Assembly (NCBI GenBank): GCA_902783245.1
Contig: CACZQF010000001.1
Span: 1 to 44,312, forward strand
DNA length: 44,312 bases
Direction of reading: 5' to 3'
DNA from: an uncultured Spirochaetaceae bacterium
GTDB lineage: Bacteria; Spirochaetota; Spirochaetia; Treponematales; Treponemataceae
The notes under the pieces were generated by a model that was given only the letters and a program-made list of their open reading frames with translations, was not told where the DNA came from and searched no databases. This document shows, piece by piece, positions 7,593-16,271 of the stretch (positions are counted from its first letter, which is position 1; each line of letters starts with the position of its first letter). The translations under genes and the position numbers were made by a program.

Positions 7593-8302
7593 TGCCTGAT
7601 ACATCATATACAGTTCCTGTCCATGTAGGAATTATCATGGATGGGAACGGCCGCTGGGCAAAAAAAAGAAATCTTCCCCGCACCATGGGTCACAAAGAGG
7701 GCCTGACAACTGCTAAAAAGATTGTCGCTGCTGCTGCCCGGCTTGGCATAAAATATGTTACATTATACACATTCTCTACAGAAAACTGGAAACGTGCACA
7801 GGAAGAGGTAGGCTATCTGATGGGCCTGATTAAAGGTCATCTGCGGGCTGAATTCGACTTTTATAAAAAGAACGGTATCAGAGTCCTGCAGCTCGGAGAC
7901 ATGTCCGGCCTTCCTGCTGATGTACAGACAGAGATTATAAACGCACAGGCAGATACTGCGCATTTTACGGGAATGACCGTTGTGCTCGCCATCAATTACG
8001 GCGGACGGGATGAAATCGTACGGGGCGTACGAAAGCTGATTCAGACTGGAACGCCAGCTTCAGACGTTACAGAAGAAACGCTCGCCCGTACATTCGATAT
8101 TCCGGAGCTTCCTGACGTAGATCTTTTAATCCGTACCGGCGGAGAACTACGTCTGAGTAATTTTTTGCTCTGGCATGCAGCCTATGCAGAACTGGTCTTT
8201 ACAGACACCTTATGGCCTGATTATAATGAAGAAGAATTCTTAAAAGATGTAGAAGTCTTTAAGAACAGGAACAGGCGGTTCGGTGCTGTGCTGAATCCAT
8301 AA
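7592..8302 (+). CDS. uppS: Isoprenyl (undecaprenyl) diphosphate synthase
   Basis: A 236-residue cis-prenyltransferase that builds the C55 lipid carrier for peptidoglycan and polysaccharide. It has the catalytic Asp in IIMDGNGRWAKKR (about residues 10-22), TLYTFSTENWKR (about 64-75) and the signature DLLIRTGGELRLSNFLLW (about 174-191). Its length is typical. It is translationally coupled to frr and followed after 10 nt by cdsA, the standard bacterial order linking translation factors to envelope lipid synthesis. Confidence 0.97.
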   Translation: MPDTSYTVPVHVGIIMDGNGRWAKKRNLPRTMGHKEGLTTAKKIVAAAARLGIKYVTLYTFSTENWKRAQEEVGYLMGLIKGHLRAEFDFYKKNGIRVLQLGDMSGLPADVQTEIINAQADTAHFTGMTVVLAINYGGRDEIVRGVRKLIQTGTPASDVTEETLARTFDIPELPDVDLLIRTGGELRLSNFLLWHAAYAELVFTDTLWPDYNEEEFLKDVEVFKNRNRRFGAVLNP

Positions 8303-8312
8303 TGAGGTTTTT

Positions 8313-9152
8313 ATGAATAAGGTATTACAGCGACTCTTAATTTTTTTCTTCGGCGTTCCGGTTGTAATAGGCCTTGTCTGGTTAGATTTCTTTAACCACA
8401 TAGCGTTGCATATAATGATCATTGCAGTGACGTTGCAATGTTCTACAGAACTCTATACTATTTTTTCCAAGAACATTTCCCTGCAGCCCAGAGGATTCGT
8501 GATGTTTGTCAGCATCATACCCTCAGCAACAGCCTTTGTACTCGCAATGACAGGGTATCCGCTCAATTACTTGAACTACTCTATTCTTGCCGGCTTTCTT
8601 ATTATTCTGGCCTATGAAGTGTTCACTGTAAAAGAATTCACATTGTCGAACCAGCATTTAGTCTCATCGTTCTTTGTGCTTTTCTACGGCGGCTATTTGT
8701 TTACATTCCTGTCCCGGCTTACGACACACACCTATGCCAGGCAGCTGATCTCTTCATTCCTGTTCATGGTCTTTATGTGTGATTCTATCGCATGGCTCAC
8801 AGGGAGCCTGTTCGGCAAAAACAACAAAGGAATTATAGCTGCAAGTCCAAATAAAAGTGTGGCTGGATTTATCGGCGGTTACCTTGGTGCAGTTGCATCA
8901 GCACTTATTGCCCGCATGATCTGGCCGGAAGTGTTTTTCGGACCGGCAGCAAAAACCATACTCATGGGTCTCGTCATTTCCACAGCAGCTATTATCGGCG
9001 ATCTGGCGGAGTCCGTGTTCAAACGATCCGCTAACTGCAAAGACAGCGGTTTTATCATCCCCGGCAGAGGCGGCATACTTGATTCTATCGATTCTATCCT
9101 GTATGCAGCTCCTGTATTCTTTACGGTGGTTAATTTCTTATTCAGCAAATGA
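8313..9152 (+). CDS. cdsA: Phosphatidate cytidylyltransferase
   Basis: A 279-residue integral membrane enzyme making CDP-diacylglycerol from phosphatidate and CTP. Roughly eight hydrophobic segments are visible. The C-terminal signature reads SVFKRSANCKDSGFI, then PGRGGILDSIDS. The usual signature has PGHGGxxDRxD, so His is Arg and the Arg after Asp is Ser here; the KDSG core and both Asp residues remain. The position in the operon supports the assignment despite these changes. A GAGG site precedes ATG 8313, and the end overlaps dxr by 4 nt (ATGA). Confidence 0.93.
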   Translation: MNKVLQRLLIFFFGVPVVIGLVWLDFFNHIALHIMIIAVTLQCSTELYTIFSKNISLQPRGFVMFVSIIPSATAFVLAMTGYPLNYLNYSILAGFLIILAYEVFTVKEFTLSNQHLVSSFFVLFYGGYLFTFLSRLTTHTYARQLISSFLFMVFMCDSIAWLTGSLFGKNNKGIIAASPNKSVAGFIGGYLGAVASALIARMIWPEVFFGPAAKTILMGLVISTAAIIGDLAESVFKRSANCKDSGFIIPGRGGILDSIDSILYAAPVFFTVVNFLFSK

Positions 9153-10234
9153 AACATGTATTAGTTCTAGGGTGTACCGGCTCCATCGGTACAAGTACGC
9201 TTGATATTCTGCGTAACATGCCCGGTGATTTTAAAGCCGTAGGTCTCACTGCACATTCCAGCAAAGACAAGCTTGCCGCGCTGGCTGCCGAATTCGCCTG
9301 CCCCGGTGTGCTCACCTCTGAAACAGGAATGAACGGTCTTACACAGCTTATAGAGCAGACCAGACCTGATATTGTAGTGAACGGCATTGCCGGGGCGGCA
9401 GGACTTGAGCCGTCCAGAATCGTTCTTTCCCACGGCATCGACCTGGCGCTTGCAAACAAAGAAACCATTGTCATGGCTGCTTCGTTAATTCAGAGTCTGG
9501 CAAAGGAGAACAACTGCAGGATTCTTCCGGTTGACTCTGAGCATTCCGCCATCTTCAATCTTATAGAGCGCTGCGGAAAAGATACTGTTGAATCTATTAT
9601 TATCACGGCAAGCGGAGGACCTTTCAGAAACCTGCCGAAAGAAAAGCTTGCCGCTGTAACGGTTCAGGATGCACTCAAGCATCCCACGTGGAATATGGGT
9701 AAAAAAATCACCATTGATTCAGCTACGCTTGCAAACAAGGGTCTTGAAGTTATTGAAGCATGCAGGCTGTTCCATGTGCCGACTAATCGTATACAGGTTG
9801 TAGTGCATCCGCAAAGTCTGATACATTCGCTGGTACGAACAAAAGACGGTGTTATGTATGCACAGATTTCAGAACCCGACATGAAGCATCCTATCGTAGC
9901 CGCACTGAGCTGGCCGGCAGTTCTGCAAACCTATATGAAACCGTTTGATCTTTTTGATCATGATATGACGTTCTATAAACCGAGAACAGATGACTTTCCC
10001 CTGCTGCAGTACGCATTTGATGCAGCTGCCAGCGGCGGTGCATACACTATTGCCTACAACGCCGCGGATGAAATCGCTGCATGGGCATTCCTATCAGGGA
10101 AAATCGGATTTACCGACATTGCATCGGTAGTCCGCTCAGTATTGGAAAAAGACTGGACTGCTGAGCCTGCCTCATTTGAAGAAGTATTCGCATATGATGA
10201 GCGGGCACGGAATCTGGCAAAGGAATACGTGTGA
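9149..10234 (+). CDS. dxr: 1-deoxy-D-xylulose 5-phosphate reductoisomerase
   Basis: A 361-residue NADPH-dependent enzyme of the MEP isoprenoid pathway, supplying precursors to the adjacent uppS step. It has the NADPH-binding GCTGSIGTSTLDI (about 8-20), ANKETIVMA, the metal-binding PVDSEHSAIFN (about 127-137), SGGPFR, and HPTWNMGKKITIDSATLANK with the second acidic ligands just after it. It is shorter than many homologues (about 385-400), mainly in the N-terminal and C-terminal parts, with all catalytic motifs retained. It overlaps cdsA and rseP by 4 nt each. Confidence 0.96.
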   Translation: MKHVLVLGCTGSIGTSTLDILRNMPGDFKAVGLTAHSSKDKLAALAAEFACPGVLTSETGMNGLTQLIEQTRPDIVVNGIAGAAGLEPSRIVLSHGIDLALANKETIVMAASLIQSLAKENNCRILPVDSEHSAIFNLIERCGKDTVESIIITASGGPFRNLPKEKLAAVTVQDALKHPTWNMGKKITIDSATLANKGLEVIEACRLFHVPTNRIQVVVHPQSLIHSLVRTKDGVMYAQISEPDMKHPIVAALSWPAVLQTYMKPFDLFDHDMTFYKPRTDDFPLLQYAFDAAASGGAYTIAYNAADEIAAWAFLSGKIGFTDIASVVRSVLEKDWTAEPASFEEVFAYDERARNLAKEYV

Positions 10235-11355
10235 CTGTCGTATACGGGCTTATCTGCCTCAGTTTTATCATATTCTTCCATGAGCTCGGGCATTTTATTG
10301 CCGCGCGGGCTTGTAAAGTAACCGTAGAAGCGTTCTCCATAGGTATGGGACCGGTACTGCTGCACAAAAAGATCGGCATAACCGATTACCGCATATCCCT
10401 GTTTCCGATCGGCGGATATTGTGCCATGAAGGGTGAGCAGGATTTTAAAAATGCACTCGACGCAAATCTTCCGACCATAACCGCTGACAAAGACTCGCTT
10501 TATGGTATTCACCCGCTCAAGCGTGCGCTCATAGCATGTGCCGGACCGTGTTTCAATCTGCTGTTCGCCTTTATGGCTTTTACAACAATTGCCATGACAG
10601 GCTACACGTATTATGCACCGTCAGCCGTCATTGTACTTGCCGACGAGCTGTATCCGGAGATCCATTCTGCCGCACGGGATGCAGGACTGAAGACAGGAGA
10701 TACCATCCTTGAAATAAACAATCAAAAGGTCAACGACTTCTCCGATATTTCGGTGCTGGTCGCAACCTGTCCTGATGAAGACATTACCGTGATTGTAGAG
10801 CGTGACGGTACCGAAATGCAGTTCACCGTACACACAGATATGGACAAAACGCACGGCATTGGGAAAATCGGTGTTTCAAGTACAAAAGGCTCGTACCAAA
10901 AGCGCAGCGCTCCTGTCTATTCGTTCTTCCCTGCCCTGCTGCAGGGTGCAAAAGAAACAATGAACATGACCGGAATTGCCGTAAAAAGCATCGCCGTCCT
11001 GTTCAAAGGCGTAGAAATAACAAACGCCGTGTCAGGCCCGGCACGGCTGACCACCATGCTCGGAGACACCGTAAAAGAAGGCTTTTCCGCAGGAATCAAT
11101 TCCGGCATTGTAAGCACGCTCCAATTTCTGGCGCTCATAAGTATATCGCTTTTCATCATGAACCTGCTGCCTATTCCAATATTAGACGGCGGTCTGGTTC
11201 TTTTTGCGTTCATCGAAACCGTATTCAAAAAACAGGTACCGCCAAAAGTGCAGTACTATGTACAATATATAGGCATTGCGTTCATAGCGGCCATGCTGCT
11301 CATTGGCATCGGCGGCGACATCAAGTACTTTGCCAAGCTGTTGGGGAAAAAATGA
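10231..11355 (+). CDS. rseP: Site-2 (RseP-type) intramembrane zinc metalloprotease
   Basis: A 374-residue membrane protease that cleaves transmembrane anti-sigma factors or signal-peptide remnants. The first membrane segment holds the zinc motif HELGH (residues 17-21). A PDZ domain follows (about 130-215), and the third ligand sits in NLLPIPILDGG near the C-terminus (about residues 310-320). It starts with GTG overlapping the dxr stop (GTGA), implying coupling. The order dxr-rseP is common in bacteria. No anti-sigma substrate is evident in the window; the RsbW-like gene at the left edge is cytoplasmic and not a candidate. Confidence 0.95.
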   Translation: MTVVYGLICLSFIIFFHELGHFIAARACKVTVEAFSIGMGPVLLHKKIGITDYRISLFPIGGYCAMKGEQDFKNALDANLPTITADKDSLYGIHPLKRALIACAGPCFNLLFAFMAFTTIAMTGYTYYAPSAVIVLADELYPEIHSAARDAGLKTGDTILEINNQKVNDFSDISVLVATCPDEDITVIVERDGTEMQFTVHTDMDKTHGIGKIGVSSTKGSYQKRSAPVYSFFPALLQGAKETMNMTGIAVKSIAVLFKGVEITNAVSGPARLTTMLGDTVKEGFSAGINSGIVSTLQFLALISISLFIMNLLPIPILDGGLVLFAFIETVFKKQVPPKVQYYVQYIGIAFIAAMLLIGIGGDIKYFAKLLGKK

Positions 11356-13292
11356 AACACACATCTATTCTATCAGCTGTATGCGCTCTGTTTACAGGCT
11401 TTGCCGCATATCCGCAGTCACATATATCAAAGCAGCCGCATCAAAAACCCGTCAGCGCGGTGATTGCCACCGCCGGCAATGATTTTTTCAGTGCAGGTAA
11501 TGACGGTTTTTTAATAAAATGGACTGATGACGGACTCGGTGAACACTATCAGATATCAGATCTTGGGATCAGCATGATCGCATGCTCGCCAAACGGCAAA
11601 GAACTTGCGGTCTATGAAACAGACGGCGGTACCATAAACCGCGTAAGCGTATGGAACTGGAGCAACCTGACCAGAAAATATGCGCTGCGCTTTGAAAATC
11701 CGCTCACATCGCTGGCTTACAGTGAAAAGGGATCCTATTTAATGGCAGGAACGGCATCCATGACCGGTCTGCTGTTCCTGAACGCATCAAACGGCAGAGT
11801 TGTCAACAAACTTAAAGAAAATACAGGAGTTATATCGCTTGCAGCTACCAGCGCCACTGAAAAATCAGCGGTCATGTATGCGCAGAACGGTTCACTGGTG
11901 TACTACAACCTGCAGACCGGCCGCCATGAGCATAAATTTGATACTACGGCAAGTTTACGGCAGCCGGTGCTGTTCCATAACAACCTGATGCTTGCAGGCA
12001 TAAACGGAAGCACACTGTACGTTATACAGGCAACCTCCGGAATACCTGCTGCAAAAATAGCCGTAAAAAATGCAGTCATTGTCAGCGCAAAAGCTGATGC
12101 AGACCTGTATTATCTAAATTATGACGGCAGGAACTATGCACTTACAAAAATCCCCGTCCAGCAAGGCGGCGCAGTTCTGCAGCCTGTAGTCATACGAACT
12201 TTCTCGCTGCTGTCAAAACGTCAGAATATCACATCAGCTGTAAAGGCAGGCAACCGCATTCTGATGGGCACAGAGGACGGAGCACTGTATGCGCTCGACA
12301 TACCGGACGAAGGCATGGAATCAACCGCATCCGTGACGCTGCTCACCGACACCATGTACGACCGGATTCTGGATGTAGAACGCTTCGGAGAAGACTTCTA
12401 TTTTCTCACCGCCTCAATGCTCTTTAAATCATCCTATACAGACGGCAACGTAGAAAAAATCACGGACAACCATGGCCACACCAATATCATTCCTTACGGT
12501 GACAAAATAATTTTCTGGAGCAAAAACGATAAAAAGCCCGTTCAAGAATACTCTGTGAGCGACGGCACCATAACACCGCTGTTTACGCCGGACAATGCTA
12601 TAAAATCCATGAGGATATTCGGCAGTACGCTGCTCGTACTAGAGGGAAATACTTCCGTCAGCAGCATATCACTTGAAGAAAGCGCTGGAAAGTCTTCCGG
12701 CAGAAAGAAAAAGCTGCTGTATACCGGCAGCGGTCTGGAAGACATGGTTCTGTACAATGACACAGAACTGTATGTATCAAAATCAGCGGCAACGCGTCCT
12801 GAATCTGCGCTCATCCATATCAATACCCAGACGCAGGAAACCGTGCCCGTACAGTTCTCAGGAGCAGTGGCATTTTCACTTACCTATGATACCACCCATG
12901 ACTCTTCCAATATCTACGGCATTGCGGTTACCAGCAATGCCAACGGTACCGGCGCATCAGGCAGCACCATGCTGTTCGCATTTAATCCTGAGACAAAGTT
13001 CACTTATCATCTGCTGCAGATTAATGAGGAAGACTCGAATGCGTTCATAACCATGTCTTATCCAAATCTGTACACAAACCTCGGTAAGACACAGATACGC
13101 TCATACGATACGTATACACGCAAAAATTTCATATACAAGCGCTCCGCAGCGCTGCCGCTAAAAGCCGTGCGCAGCGGAAACCAGCTTGTAGTACTCAACA
13201 GGGATGGAAGCATCTCCTGGTATAACAGCAGTAATGCAGCCGTTGCCGCTGACTGGTACTTCACCAACCAGCAGCAATGGACAGAATTCTAA
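11352..13292 (+). CDS. Exported WD40/PQQ-like beta-propeller protein
   Basis: A 646-residue protein with an N-terminal signal peptide (about 1-22, small residues before QSH). Degenerate repeats of about 40 residues follow, with strand patterns such as VSAVIATAGNDFFSAGNDGF and IKWTDDG, typical of WD40 or PQQ-like propellers; the length could hold two propellers. No catalytic site is visible. Its ATG overlaps the rseP stop (ATGA), so it is the last gene of the rpsB operon and converges on glgA with 9 bp between them. It could be a scaffold in envelope assembly, but that is inference. Confidence 0.8.
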   Translation: MKHTSILSAVCALFTGFAAYPQSHISKQPHQKPVSAVIATAGNDFFSAGNDGFLIKWTDDGLGEHYQISDLGISMIACSPNGKELAVYETDGGTINRVSVWNWSNLTRKYALRFENPLTSLAYSEKGSYLMAGTASMTGLLFLNASNGRVVNKLKENTGVISLAATSATEKSAVMYAQNGSLVYYNLQTGRHEHKFDTTASLRQPVLFHNNLMLAGINGSTLYVIQATSGIPAAKIAVKNAVIVSAKADADLYYLNYDGRNYALTKIPVQQGGAVLQPVVIRTFSLLSKRQNITSAVKAGNRILMGTEDGALYALDIPDEGMESTASVTLLTDTMYDRILDVERFGEDFYFLTASMLFKSSYTDGNVEKITDNHGHTNIIPYGDKIIFWSKNDKKPVQEYSVSDGTITPLFTPDNAIKSMRIFGSTLLVLEGNTSVSSISLEESAGKSSGRKKKLLYTGSGLEDMVLYNDTELYVSKSAATRPESALIHINTQTQETVPVQFSGAVAFSLTYDTTHDSSNIYGIAVTSNANGTGASGSTMLFAFNPETKFTYHLLQINEEDSNAFITMSYPNLYTNLGKTQIRSYDTYTRKNFIYKRSAALPLKAVRSGNQLVVLNRDGSISWYNSSNAAVAADWYFTNQQQWTEF

Positions 13293-13301
13293 CGTACAGC
13301 G

Positions 13302-14789
13302 TTACAGCATAATGCCGCAGCCACGCTGAAGTGCCTCCCGGTACACCTGCAAATAGCCTTCGGCCGACACATTCCAGCCGAAGGACTGCCGCATGGCACG
13401 TTCCTTCATCGCCTCTATGTGGTCTTTTTTATTATAGTAGGCATAGACAGCCCACCCGACCGTATCAAATATGGCACCGGGTGTAAGCTGATCGAACATA
13501 AAGCCCGTTCCTTCACCCGTAGCTTCATTATAATTCTGTACCGTATCAGCAAGACCGCCGGTGTTACGTACAATCGGCAGCGTACCATACAGCAGAGAAT
13601 ACATCTGGTTCAGACCACACGGCTCATACTTGGAGGGCATCAGGAAGAAATCAGATCCGGCCTCCACCAGATGGCTCAGCCCCTCATCAAATCCCACATG
13701 CGCGCGAAGATTCGGCAGCTTGCTCTGCAGGCTCAGGATCTCATTTTCACACCAGCGCTCGCCGTTGCCCAGAATCGCCACCTGCACATCCATACGGTCA
13801 CAGATATTGTACATACAGCCGTACGAAGGACCAAACAACTCGCCAATACCCTTCTGATCGACCAGACGCGTCACAATACCAATAAGCGGCACATCAGGCC
13901 GTACCGGCAGTCCCATACGAGCCTGCAGCTCAGCCTTACACTTCGCCTTGCCTTCCATATTATCCGCAGAATAGGTTTTAGGAATAAATGTATCGGCAGC
14001 AGGATTCCAACGCACCGTATCAGCGCCGTTCACAATTCCACGCACGGCATCCGCCCTCACGCGCAACAGACCGTCAAGCCCGAAGCCGCCCTCTGCGGTC
14101 TGAATCTCCCGTGCATAGGTAGGAGACACGGTCGTTATCATGTCAGCGTTAGAAATACCGGCCTGCAGGAAATTAATTCCGCCATGATGCTCAATATTCG
14201 CACCATAATACAATTCCCACGGCACACCCAGATCCAAAAAATGATCCTTACCGTACTGCCCCTGATATCCCATGTTATGAATGGTAATAACGCTGGCAGT
14301 CTTAGCAAATGCCTCTGACCGGCATTTATGCCGCAGAATCACCGGCACAAGCGCAGCTGACCAATCATGCACATGCATGATATCAGGATACCAGTTCAGC
14401 TTGCGGCACAGCTGGAACGCTCCGTGACACAGCACAGAAAAACGGTACGGATTATCATGGAAATCTGTTTCATCAGGAGTACCGTAGATACCATCACGTC
14501 CGAAGCACTGCTCATGGTCAATAAAATACACCGGCAGCTTTTCGCATCCGGGCATCGGCGTCGTATACACCGCAGTCCATGTCTCAGAAGTTCCGGCAGC
14601 AACCGCCATAGGTCCCTCCAGCAACGTCAGCTTCGAGCGGTCAATCTTATAATACCGGGGAATCACGACTTTTACATCATGCCCCAGCTTTGAAAGCGTC
14701 ACTGCCAGCGCAGAAACTGCATCGGCAAGGCCGCCGGTCTTTGCAAACGGAACAACCTCGGCAGAAACCATCAGAATCTTCATACTCAT
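13302..14789 (-). CDS. glgA: Glycogen synthase (ADP-glucose type)
   Basis: A 495-residue GT5 glycosyltransferase that extends alpha-1,4-glucan from ADP-glucose. The N-terminal KTGGLADAVSAL (about 17-28) binds the nucleotide sugar. HVHDWSAALVPV, ITIHNMGYQGQYG, GIVTRLVDQKGI and the C-terminal SKYEPCGLNQMYSLLYGTLP (catalytic Glu) all match. Its ATG overlaps the stop of the upstream aminotransferase gene (4 nt), so the two form an operon. No other glycogen gene is present. Length and motifs are full. Confidence 0.96.
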   Translation of the reverse strand: MSMKILMVSAEVVPFAKTGGLADAVSALAVTLSKLGHDVKVVIPRYYKIDRSKLTLLEGPMAVAAGTSETWTAVYTTPMPGCEKLPVYFIDHEQCFGRDGIYGTPDETDFHDNPYRFSVLCHGAFQLCRKLNWYPDIMHVHDWSAALVPVILRHKCRSEAFAKTASVITIHNMGYQGQYGKDHFLDLGVPWELYYGANIEHHGGINFLQAGISNADMITTVSPTYAREIQTAEGGFGLDGLLRVRADAVRGIVNGADTVRWNPAADTFIPKTYSADNMEGKAKCKAELQARMGLPVRPDVPLIGIVTRLVDQKGIGELFGPSYGCMYNICDRMDVQVAILGNGERWCENEILSLQSKLPNLRAHVGFDEGLSHLVEAGSDFFLMPSKYEPCGLNQMYSLLYGTLPIVRNTGGLADTVQNYNEATGEGTGFMFDQLTPGAIFDTVGWAVYAYYNKKDHIEAMKERAMRQSFGWNVSAEGYLQVYREALQRGCGIML

Positions 14790-15985
14790 TCCCCCTGTTT
14801 TGTGTGTGCCGCCGTATAGAATGCGGCCTTTGAATTAACGATCGTATCCTCGCTCACGCAGTATGCAATGCGGAACCACCCCTTACAGCCGAAACCTGAG
14901 CCGGGTGCACAAAGGATCAGATGACGCTTTAAGTGATCTACAAATGCACCGTCATCATCATTCCAACCGTCAGGCACCTTACAGAACAGATAGAACGCCC
15001 CTTCGGGCTCAGCATAAGAAATTCCGGCATTATCAAGCACCGCTGTCATCTCATGACAACGTTTTTCATACGGAGAATAGTCACAGGGTGCATTCCAGCT
15101 GCTCGCAGCAACCTTCTGAAAAAAAGCCGGCGCATTCACATAGCCGAGCACTCTGGTGGCAAAAATACAGGCGGCAACAAGCTCATCATGGTCAGGACAG
15201 GCTGGATTGACGCAGATATAACCGATCCGCTCGCCGGGCAGACTCAGATTTTTTGCAAAGGAAGTAACTACCACGGCATGCTCATACACTGAAAATACAG
15301 GAGCAACCTTTTTACCGCCAAACGTTATGGCACGATATGGCTCATCACAGATAAGATACGGATACCTTCCTGTCTTTCTGCCGTGCTCATGCAGCACTTC
15401 GGCAAGAGAAGCAATATCGGCCGCTGAATAGATACGGCCGCTCGGATTATTCGGAGAATTGATAATCACTGCGGCTGTACGTTCTGTCAGACTGCGCGCT
15501 ATCGCATTTGTATCCAATGAAAAATCAGGTTTTGACTGCACTTCCCGCAGGATTCCGCCATGATTACCCACATAATGCCGGTACTCACTGAAAAACGGTA
15601 CAGGCACAAGCACTTCATCACCCGGATTAAGCACTGCTTTAAACACGCAGTTCATGGCACCGGCGGCACCGCACGACATAATGACCGAACTACCGGTCAC
15701 CTGCACGCCCTGCTCAAGCGTTTCTTTGGCGGCCATCGCCTCACGTACCTCCGGATATCCGGCGTTGGGCATATATCCATGACAGCCGTGCGTCCGGTCT
15801 GCCGCTATCCGGGCCACTGCCTGAAAGACCTCCTCGGGAGGCTCCAGATCAGGGTTACCCAGACTAAAATCAAACACATGATCAGCACCGTATTGTGCTT
15901 TGAGTGCAATTCCTTCTTCAAACATTTTACGAATGGCAGAGGCACTCCTGCTGCTCATTACTTCCTGTATATATTTTGCAATCAT
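14786..15985 (-). CDS. PLP-dependent aminotransferase (class I/II, fold type I)
   Basis: A 399-residue enzyme. The PLP lysine lies in SFAKNLSLPGERIG (about residues 230-243), with a preceding CDEPYRA, NSPNNPSGR (about 170) and an N-terminal FSLGNPDLEPP typical of aspartate/alanine-type transaminases. The amino-acid specificity cannot be read from sequence. ATG 15985 is preferred over the longer frame because an extended -10 overlaps the upstream ATG; no Shine-Dalgarno is present, so the mRNA is probably leaderless. Its link to glgA is operonic without an obvious pathway connection. Confidence 0.9.
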   Translation of the reverse strand: MIAKYIQEVMSSRSASAIRKMFEEGIALKAQYGADHVFDFSLGNPDLEPPEEVFQAVARIAADRTHGCHGYMPNAGYPEVREAMAAKETLEQGVQVTGSSVIMSCGAAGAMNCVFKAVLNPGDEVLVPVPFFSEYRHYVGNHGGILREVQSKPDFSLDTNAIARSLTERTAAVIINSPNNPSGRIYSAADIASLAEVLHEHGRKTGRYPYLICDEPYRAITFGGKKVAPVFSVYEHAVVVTSFAKNLSLPGERIGYICVNPACPDHDELVAACIFATRVLGYVNAPAFFQKVAASSWNAPCDYSPYEKRCHEMTAVLDNAGISYAEPEGAFYLFCKVPDGWNDDDGAFVDHLKRHLILCAPGSGFGCKGWFRIAYCVSEDTIVNSKAAFYTAAHTKQGE

Positions 15986-15991
15986 GTACAA

Positions 15992-16000
15992 AGTATACCA
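15992..16000 (-). promoter_or_regulatory. Extended -10 of the aminotransferase-glgA operon
   Basis: On the minus strand, TGG-TATACT (hexamer 15992-15997) ends 6 nt before the ATG at 15985. The -35 is weak, consistent with an extended -10 promoter. It is placed for a leaderless transcript. Confidence 0.6.
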
Positions 16001-16090
16001 CACGGTTCTGCTTTTGTACACGAAAAGGAATGTTGCCGGGTGCAGGAGAAGAAACTACAGTCTATATGTCATCTTTGTGAGCTGCGATTT

Positions 16091-16113
16091 TGTCCCGACC
16101 AAGGTCGGGTCGG
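16091..16113 (-). repeat. Dispersed palindromic repeat, family 1, copy A
   Basis: A perfect palindrome of CCCGACC and GGTCGGG (16094-16109) with ACAAAAT on one side. Read on the minus strand it matches three other copies (21287-21365, 32452-32529, 32527-32605). This copy lacks the distal GGTGGC...GCCACC part. Confidence 0.75.
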
Positions 16114-16125
16114 CGGTCTGCAGGA

Positions 16126-16158
16126 AGGAAAACTGTCTCCGCAGATGCGGAGACAGTT
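16126..16158 (-). terminator. Terminator of the NSS transporter gene
   Basis: AACTGTCTCCGC and GCGGAGACAGTT form a 12-bp perfect stem with loop AGAT. On the minus strand it is followed by TTTTCCTTCC. It lies about 110 nt beyond the transporter stop. Confidence 0.65.
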
Positions 16159-16166
16159 GTAAAGAT

Positions 16167-16271
16167 CAGAGGGAACCCAGAAAAACTTCCAACATCGTAG
16201 AAGTTAACGTCGAAGATGTTCTTTTGCGAGGTTACTATGATAAAACCCGCAGGCTTTTTCGACGTGCCCTA
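16167..16271 (+). repeat. Dispersed inverted repeat, family 2, copy A
   Basis: The block 16170-16232 aligns without gaps to the minus strand of 17949-18011 (53 of 63 bases identical). Bases 16249-16271 match the right arm of the third copy (24373-24395). The right end coincides with the stop codon of the transporter gene. Confidence 0.75.

Noticed and set aside
13419-14318. Plus-strand open frame of 299 codons
   Set aside because: It is antisense to glgA, has an odd composition rich in His and Arg, and no recognisable motif.
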